Source: Candidatus Gemmiger excrementigallinarum
GTDB lineage: Bacteria; Bacillota; Clostridia; Oscillospirales; Ruminococcaceae
Direction: 5' to 3'
DNA length: 64,000 nt
NCBI GenBank assembly: GCA_019116445.1
Contig: DXBP01000003.1
Coordinates: 40,663 to 104,662 of the forward strand
Below, in pieces: positions 58,675 to 64,000 of this stretch. The notes below the pieces were generated by a model. The model made no database searches, had not been told where the DNA came from, and was given only the letters and a program-made list of their open reading frames with translations. How positions within the stretch are numbered: position 1 is the first letter of the stretch; every line of letters starts with the position of its first letter. The translations under genes were made by a program, and so were the position numbers.

Positions 58675-59997
58675 TTAAAAGCGCTCCACGCCTTCCGATG
58701 TCACCCGGGCGTAAATGAGCGGCGGCACGGCAGGCTTTTCGTCACGGATCACCAGTCCATCACGGTACATTTCCTCTGCTGCAGTAAACAGCGCTTTATC
58801 ATCAGCATAGAAAGTACAAATGCTTTCTCCGGCCTTGACGAAATCCCCCAGTTTCTTATGCATCGTTATGCCGGCAGCAAAGTCGATACTGTCCTCTTTT
58901 TTAATACGACCTGCTCCCAGAAGCACACTGGCATTGCCGATCTTTTCCACATCATTTTTGTAAATGTAGCCGTCACTTTGCGCGGTCAGCTCATAGCTGT
59001 ATTTTGCCTGGCGGAATTTCGATGCATCTTTCAGCACAGAGATGTCGCCGCCTTGCGCCGAGAACATCTGGCAACATTTTTCAAACGCAGAACCGTCTGC
59101 AACCGCCTGCTCAGCCATTGCACGGCAAACTTTTGCGTCGCCCTTCCCTGCCAAAATCAGCATATTGGTTGCCAGCTGCAAACAAACTTCCGTCAAATCA
59201 GCCGGGCCTTTCCCCTGCAAGACCGCCATACTTTCGGCCACCTCCAGAGAATTGCCGATATTACGTCCCAGCGGTTTATCCATATCTGTAATCATAGCTG
59301 CCACCTTACGGCCGTGTGCCGTACCAATGGCTACCATCTGCCGGGCCAGTTCAATGGCGCTTTCCAGGTCCTTCATGAACGCGCCATCCCCCATCGTAAC
59401 ATCCAGCAGGATGGCATCGGACCCCGCCGCCAGTTTTTTGCTCATGATAGAGGAAGCAATCAGCGGAATGCAGCCCACCGTAGCGGTAACGTCCCGCAGC
59501 GCATACATTTTTTTGTCGGCCACAGCAATTTGTCCGCTTTGTCCGATAACGGAAATTCCGATCTCATTGACTTGCTTGAAAAATTCTTCTTGTGTAAGAC
59601 TGGTACGGGTGCCGGGTACCGCTTCCATCTTATCGATGGTGCCGCCGGTATGTCCCAGGCCGCGACCGCTCATCTTGGCAATCTTCACACCGCAAGCTGC
59701 CACGATCGGCGCAATGACAAGCGTCGTCTTGTCCCCGACGCCGCCGGTAGAATGTTTGTCGACTTTGATGCCATCAATTGCCGACAGATCCACCATATCC
59801 CCCGAATGTGCCATCACATCGGTCAGGACAGCAGTTTCCTCATCGGTCATTCCGCGCAGATAAATTGCCATGAGCAATGCCGACATCTGGTAGTCCGGCA
59901 CCGCACCAGAAACATAACCGTTGACCGCAAACGCCAACTCTTCACGAGTAAGCGTGCCGCCATCGCGCTTTTTGGCAATGATATCGTACATTCGCAT
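58675..59997 (-). CDS. pdp: Pyrimidine-nucleoside phosphorylase
   Basis: Phosphorolyses uridine, thymidine and deoxyuridine to base and (deoxy)ribose 1-phosphate. The 440-residue protein begins MRMYDIIAKKRDGGTLTREE and has the phosphate-binding DKHSTGGVGDKT, GHTGGTIDKME, and the signature SGRGLGHTGG. Thymidine phosphorylase (deoA) is the close alternative. It is the last gene of the nup operon, so imported nucleosides are degraded directly and deoB would process the sugar phosphates. Confidence 0.93.
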   Translation of the reverse strand: MRMYDIIAKKRDGGTLTREELAFAVNGYVSGAVPDYQMSALLMAIYLRGMTDEETAVLTDVMAHSGDMVDLSAIDGIKVDKHSTGGVGDKTTLVIAPIVAACGVKIAKMSGRGLGHTGGTIDKMEAVPGTRTSLTQEEFFKQVNEIGISVIGQSGQIAVADKKMYALRDVTATVGCIPLIASSIMSKKLAAGSDAILLDVTMGDGAFMKDLESAIELARQMVAIGTAHGRKVAAMITDMDKPLGRNIGNSLEVAESMAVLQGKGPADLTEVCLQLATNMLILAGKGDAKVCRAMAEQAVADGSAFEKCCQMFSAQGGDISVLKDASKFRQAKYSYELTAQSDGYIYKNDVEKIGNASVLLGAGRIKKEDSIDFAAGITMHKKLGDFVKAGESICTFYADDKALFTAAEEMYRDGLVIRDEKPAVPPLIYARVTSEGVERF

Positions 59998-60096
59998 AGG
60001 GTAAGAGCCCTCCTTTCAGGCAATGTTTTGCTGTATTTTGTATGAAACAGAGAAATGCCGCCCGGGGACGGCATTTCTGGTTTTATGTGGGAATCT

Positions 60097-61089
60097 TTAA
60101 CGGCTGCCCTTGTCGTAAGGAATACCTTCTGCCTTGGGTGCCTGAGAATTCTTGGAAGTGAAAATCAGAACAATCATCGTGACAATATACGGCAGCATCT
60201 GATAGAAGTTGGACACTTCCTTGACCCCCTCAAACTTCGGCAGGAAGGACAGCGACGAGCTATAGGCCGCAATAACCTTGAACAGCGCAAAGAAGAAGGA
60301 GGATGCCAGAATCGGGAACGGTTTCCAGTTACCAAAGATCATAACTGCCAAGGCCAGGAAGCCGTAGCCACCAACATCCGAGTTGAAACCGGAACCTGCC
60401 GCCACAGTATAGGCCAAACCACCAATACCGCCCAGGAAACCGGAAATCAGCACGCCGGCATAACGCATCTTGTACACGTTGATACCCACCGAGTCAGCCG
60501 CCTGCGGGTGTTCACCGCAAGCACGCAGCCGCAGACCAAAACGCGTTTTGTACATCAATATATACGCAGCAATAAAAAGCACTACGGCCACAGGCGTGGT
60601 AAGATAAAAATACTTGAAAATCAGATTATTCCAGAAACTGGGGCCATCCACCGGGGCAAGACCAAAGGTTTCCCGTGTGATGCGAACCCAGCTGGGGATC
60701 TGGATGGTCGTGAGACCCTGGCCCTGAACAGCCCAGGTCATAACCACTGCAAAGGCCGGTGCAAACTGGTTCAGCGCCGTACCGCCAATGGTCTGGTCCG
60801 CCTTCAGATTGATAGCGGCGAAGCCCAAGAACAGGGAGAAAATCATGCCGGTGCCCCCTGCCACCAGGATGGCAATAAACATGGACAGCTGCGGATTCGC
60901 CGCACCAAAGCCACTTTGATCCAGCGCCTGCAACGTAAAGCAGGCAAACAGGGCGCCAATAATCATCATGCCTTCCAGCGCGATGTTAATAACGCCGGAA
61001 TGTTCGCTGAACATTCCGCCCAGTGCCACAAGAAGCAACGGAACCGCAAACAAGACCGTAAGGCTGATAATATTTGCAGCAATCATCAT
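60097..61089 (-). CDS. nupQ: Nucleoside ABC importer permease (NupQ-like)
   Basis: A 330-residue permease of the BPD_transp_2 type, with about nine hydrophobic segments. It has HSGVINIALEGMMIIGALFA, the conserved motif of this family, and GLRLRACGEHPQAADSVGIN. It overlaps nupP by 4 bases. The gap to pdp is 99 bases, with no strong terminator seen, so pdp is probably co-transcribed. Confidence 0.92.
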   Translation of the reverse strand: MMIAANIISLTVLFAVPLLLVALGGMFSEHSGVINIALEGMMIIGALFACFTLQALDQSGFGAANPQLSMFIAILVAGGTGMIFSLFLGFAAINLKADQTIGGTALNQFAPAFAVVMTWAVQGQGLTTIQIPSWVRITRETFGLAPVDGPSFWNNLIFKYFYLTTPVAVVLFIAAYILMYKTRFGLRLRACGEHPQAADSVGINVYKMRYAGVLISGFLGGIGGLAYTVAAGSGFNSDVGGYGFLALAVMIFGNWKPFPILASSFFFALFKVIAAYSSSLSFLPKFEGVKEVSNFYQMLPYIVTMIVLIFTSKNSQAPKAEGIPYDKGSR

Positions 61090-62201
61090 TTGGCAGCGCC
61101 CCCTTTCTCTTTACGGCCGGACACCGCTTTTGCAATTACACCACGCATGAGCAAAGCAAATGCAGCCAGGTAAATAATAACTGCAATCACAATGTCAATC
61201 GTTTCGGAGGAATATGCAGGCTGCATCGCGGCACCGCCAACCTGAATATAGCTGATAAACAGCGCCGAAAAGATCGTTCCAATCGGGTTGGAGCTCGCCA
61301 GAAGAGCGACAGGAATACCATTAAAGCCCATACTCAGGATGGCTTTTTCCAGTACATACTGGCCGGTGCCTGCCAAGTAATAAAGACCGCCGCCAACGCC
61401 GGACAGCGCACCGGAGATCACCATGGACAGCACGATGTTACGCTTGGCGTTGATGCCTGCGTACTGCGCTGCATCACGGCTCAGGCCACAAGCCTTGAGT
61501 TCGTAACCAAATGTTGTTTTCTGGAGCACAACCCAAACAACGATAGCAAATACAATGGAAATCCAGATACTGATATTGATCCAGCTGGAATTGCCGAACA
61601 GAACCGCAAGATGGCCTTTGGGCAGGATGGCATCGGGATTCGCCGCCGACAACGCCGCCGTACGGTCAGAGTTGGAAGCGCCCCAGCCGGAAGCCAGCAT
61701 CTTGGGAGAGTTCGCCAGAATCAGATTGACCAGGTACATACCGATCCAGTTGAACATGATGGCGGTAATGACCTCGTTTACATTGAAGTACGCCTTGAAC
61801 AGGCCGGGGAAAATGCCCCAGATTGCGCCGCCCACAGCAGCGGCCACAAGGCACAGATACCACGGCATCTGAAATTGGATTGCGAAGAGCAGCGCAAAGA
61901 AAGCGCCCATAGTATACTGACCGGATGCGCCAATATTGAACAGGCCCGTCTTGAAGGCAAAGCCAACAGAAAGTCCGCACATCATAAGCGGCGCAGCCTG
62001 ATACAATACTTTTCCGAACTTGTCCATGCTGCCAAATCCGGTGGTCATCATCGCCTTCATGCCTTCCAGGGAAGCCCCCGGATTCAGAATAACCAGCAGC
62101 ACAAAGCCCAGCACCAGTCCGATAACAATTGAAAGCAGACTGGCCAGAACTCCAACAACGGCAGGGTTCTGCAAAAGCGTTCCTTTTTGATTCTTTTTCA
62201 T
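61086..62201 (-). CDS. nupP: Nucleoside ABC importer permease (NupP-like)
   Basis: A 371-residue permease with ten hydrophobic segments. It contains FKTGLFNIGASGQYTMGAFF, NEVITAIMFNWIGMYL and GYELKACGLSRDAAQYAGIN. It partners nupQ and overlaps nupO by 4 bases. This permease class is YufP/NupP in B. subtilis. Confidence 0.92.
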   Translation of the reverse strand: MKKNQKGTLLQNPAVVGVLASLLSIVIGLVLGFVLLVILNPGASLEGMKAMMTTGFGSMDKFGKVLYQAAPLMMCGLSVGFAFKTGLFNIGASGQYTMGAFFALLFAIQFQMPWYLCLVAAAVGGAIWGIFPGLFKAYFNVNEVITAIMFNWIGMYLVNLILANSPKMLASGWGASNSDRTAALSAANPDAILPKGHLAVLFGNSSWINISIWISIVFAIVVWVVLQKTTFGYELKACGLSRDAAQYAGINAKRNIVLSMVISGALSGVGGGLYYLAGTGQYVLEKAILSMGFNGIPVALLASSNPIGTIFSALFISYIQVGGAAMQPAYSSETIDIVIAVIIYLAAFALLMRGVIAKAVSGRKEKGGAAK

Positions 62202-63736
62202 GCTTTCGCCTCCCCCTGTTTCTTCGCGCCTGCCATATACAGGCCCAGTTCTTCGACCGTCGTTTTCCGCGGATCAAACTCACCGACGATCTCGCCTTCA
62301 TACATCACCAGAATGCGATCGGAAAGGTTCATGACTTCATCCAGTTCCAGACTGATGAGCAGAACCGCCTTGCCTTTGTCGCGCTCCGCCACAATCTGCT
62401 TGTGGATATATTCAATCGCGCCAACATCCAACCCGCGGGTGGGCTGAACCGCCACCAAAAGGTCCGGGTCCTTATCGACTTCACGGGCGATGATAGCTTT
62501 CTGCTGGTTACCGCCAGACATACTGCGCGCAATGGTCTGCGCTCCCTGACCGCTTCGGACGTCATATTGTTCAATCAGTCTGTTGGCGTAGGCAATCACT
62601 TCGCCTTTTTTGATAAAACCATGATTCTGGAATTGGGGCTGCCAGTAACGCTGGAGCACCATATTATCCGCCAGCGTGTAGTCCAGCACAAGGCCATGTT
62701 TGTGGCGATCCTCCGGAATATGGCTCATGCCGTCTTTGGAACGTGTACGGATCGACGCACCGGTAATATCCTTTCCATTGAGCTTGATGGTACCGGAAAC
62801 CACCTTTTCCAAGCCGGTCAGGCCATAAACCAGTTCACTCTGACCGTTGCCCTCAATACCGGCAACGCATACGATTTCGCCGGCCCGCACATCAAAGGAA
62901 ACGCCTTTGACTGCGTTGTTTTTATGCACCTTGCTGGCAACCACAAGATCATTGATTTCCAGGATCGTGCGTCCCGGCTCGCAGGGCTTCTTCTCAACAG
63001 CAAACTCCACATCACGGCCAACCATCATGCGGGAAAGCTCTTCTTTGGTAGTCTTGGCAATCTCTACCGTACCAATGCCCTTGCCCTTCTGCAGAACCGT
63101 GCAGCGGTCCGCAACGGCCATGATCTCGTTGAGCTTATGGGTGATGAAGAGGATGCTTTTGCCTTCCTCTTTGAATCCCCGCATAATCTCCATCAATTCA
63201 TCGATTTCTTGCGGAGTAAGGACAGCTGTGGGCTCATCAAAAATCAGGATGTCATTATCCCGGTACAGCATCTTGAGGATTTCCACACGCTGCTGCATAC
63301 CTACCGAGATATCACTGACCAATGCATCCGGATCAACGCGCAGACCGTATTTTTCACTAAGATCCATCACCTTTTTGCGCGCGGCATCTTTGCGCAAAAA
63401 ACTATGACGGGTATCCTCCACGCCCAGAATAATGTTGTCAAGCACAGTGAAGCACTCCACCAGCTTGAAATGCTGGTGGACCATTCCAATCCCCAGTGCG
63501 TTCGCATCGTTGGGGTTGTTGATTTTTACCTCACGGCCATCCTTTTTGATAACACCTTTTTCCGGCTGGTACAAGCCGAACAGTACGCTCATCAATGTGG
63601 ATTTGCCAGCACCATTCTCGCCCAAAAGGGCATGGATTTCGCCCTTGCGAAGTTGCAAGGTAACGTCATCATTTGCTTTGATGCCGGGAAATTCCTTGGT
63701 GATGTGCAGCATTTCGATCACATATTGATCTGCCAA
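62198..63736 (-). CDS. nupO: Nucleoside ABC importer ATPase with two ATP-binding domains
   Basis: A 512-residue tandem ATPase. The first half has Walker A GENGAGKST, signature SVGMQQRVEILK and ILIFDEPTAVL. The second half has a degenerate P-loop, GIEGNGQSEL, and signature SMSGGNQQKAII. This is the RbsA/NupO layout. The likely start is TTG 63736 (MADQYVIEM), with AAAGGGG upstream; GTG and ATG codons follow within 25 bases. It is the first gene behind the promoter at 63780. No BMP-type binding lipoprotein gene is present between promoter and nupO. Confidence 0.93.
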   Translation of the reverse strand: MADQYVIEMLHITKEFPGIKANDDVTLQLRKGEIHALLGENGAGKSTLMSVLFGLYQPEKGVIKKDGREVKINNPNDANALGIGMVHQHFKLVECFTVLDNIILGVEDTRHSFLRKDAARKKVMDLSEKYGLRVDPDALVSDISVGMQQRVEILKMLYRDNDILIFDEPTAVLTPQEIDELMEIMRGFKEEGKSILFITHKLNEIMAVADRCTVLQKGKGIGTVEIAKTTKEELSRMMVGRDVEFAVEKKPCEPGRTILEINDLVVASKVHKNNAVKGVSFDVRAGEIVCVAGIEGNGQSELVYGLTGLEKVVSGTIKLNGKDITGASIRTRSKDGMSHIPEDRHKHGLVLDYTLADNMVLQRYWQPQFQNHGFIKKGEVIAYANRLIEQYDVRSGQGAQTIARSMSGGNQQKAIIAREVDKDPDLLVAVQPTRGLDVGAIEYIHKQIVAERDKGKAVLLISLELDEVMNLSDRILVMYEGEIVGEFDPRKTTVEELGLYMAGAKKQGEAKA

Positions 63737-63779
63737 ACCGTTGCACGCCCCTTTCCAAATTCACAGTTTCTTACTTTGT

Positions 63780-63808
63780 ATTATATAGAAAAATTCACAA
63801 ATGCACAA
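63780..63808 (-). promoter_or_regulatory. nupOPQ-pdp promoter
   Basis: On the minus strand, TTGTGC (63803-63808), a 17-base spacer and perfect TATAAT (63780-63785). No purine riboswitch is recognised in the short leader (63737-63773). The stretch 63809-63880 is A/T-rich with no feature I can name. Confidence 0.7.
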
Positions 63809-63880
63809 GAGAATTTGAACAAAAAGTGCAATTTTTCACTTCTTTTTTCGATATTACTAAGAGGTTTACACAATAAATAT

Positions 63881-64000
63881 CCCCCGGCAAAGCCGGGGGT
63901 TTTTCACAGACGGGCGAAGCCCTGGAATACTAGCGCACGCGTCACGTCGCGTTGGTACGGTCTGCCAGCCGCGAGAGTTTGTTACTTACCGCCCGTAAAC
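63881..64000 (-). other. Hairpin-rich edge, possible right end of an IS200/IS605-like element
   Basis: Two hairpins stand close together: CCCCCGGC/GCCGGGGG (63881-63899) and GGGC/GCCC (63912-63922). Beyond them on the minus strand an open frame enters from the right edge and stops at 63942-63944, its last residues being LRAVSNKLSRLADRTNAT. Paired GC hairpins behind the end of a gene are typical of tnpB/IS605 right ends, but the first hairpin could equally be a simple terminator. The window edge prevents a decision. Confidence 0.25.

Noticed and set aside
1..64000. CRISPR arrays, prophage genes or intact insertion sequences.
   Set aside because: No regularly spaced direct repeats, cas, integrase or transposase genes were seen. 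The right-edge hairpins are the only hint of a mobile element.

Overview
The window looks like a chromosomal segment from a Gram-positive gut-type Clostridia, most likely an Oscillospiraceae/Ruminococcaceae relative (Faecalibacterium, Gemmiger or Subdoligranulum type). This is an inference from moderately high GC, strong AGGAGG ribosome binding sites, TTGACA/TATAAT promoters, a Rex repressor, a SpoIIIE/FtsK-TepA neighbourhood and the dnaX-ybaB-recR block next to an SRP RNA. Nearly every base is coding. No CRISPR array, rRNA, tRNA or intact transposase was seen.

Layout. 1-2.4 kb (minus): deoB, a YdcF-like membrane protein and the start of an esterase cut by the window edge. 2.6-4.9 kb (plus): pyk and luxS. 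5.0-6.5 kb (plus): a Cys-type sulfatase preceded by a coupled 18-codon leader ORF. 6.6-9.0 kb (minus): pta, two small proteins and a Crp/Fnr regulator. 9.1-11.1 kb (plus): nickel-pincer lactate racemase larA and an aquaglyceroporin, divergent from that regulator, as in lactobacillar lar loci. 11.25-15.1 kb (minus): tmRNA, smpB, recR, ybaB, dnaX and an SRP RNA.

15.1-36.1 kb (minus) is one very long anaerobic cobalamin operon. It begins with a promoter, a cobalamin riboswitch and an intrinsic terminator. It continues with an SBP-permease-ATPase importer, cbiK-D-L-F-G-H-J-ET-A, cobT-U-S, a short CobU-like gene, cobC, cbiB, cobD, cbiP and cbiC, and ends with a second permease-ATPase pair lacking a binding protein. 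Most junctions overlap by 1-22 bases. Directly upstream, 36.1-45.3 kb (minus) carries tepA, ftsK, a ComEC-like metallo-hydrolase, metF, a stand-alone methionine-synthase reactivation protein and a truncated cobalamin-dependent metH. A main consumer of the vitamin therefore abuts its biosynthetic operon.

45.4-46.7 kb (plus): rex and tdk. 46.7-49.7 kb (minus): an AraC regulator and htpG with a CIRCE-like operator. 49.9-53.5 kb (plus): a C_GCAxxG_C_C protein, an esterase, a D-2-hydroxyacid dehydrogenase, a YkgJ-type cysteine-cluster protein and an anchored protein of unknown function. 53.5-58.1 kb: a two-component system divergent from a lantibiotic-immunity/BcrAB-type ABC transporter, with helically phased repeats in front of the transporter. 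58.2 kb: a gene of unknown function with its own promoter. 58.7-63.8 kb (minus): a nucleoside ABC importer (nupOPQ) with pyrimidine-nucleoside phosphorylase. The last ~120 bases hold two hairpins that resemble the end of an IS200/IS605-type element.

Functional themes: lactate stereochemistry and pyruvate/acetate metabolism (pyk, pta, larA, D-2-hydroxyacid dehydrogenase, rex), B12 synthesis coupled to methionine synthesis, nucleoside salvage (nup, pdp, deoB, tdk), and ribosome rescue/protein quality control (ssrA-smpB, htpG). I saw no clearly new multi-gene system. The best leads are the sulfatase leader ORF, the short CobU paralogue, the orphan permease-ATPase pair, the altered pore motifs of the lar-linked channel and the CIRCE-like site at htpG.
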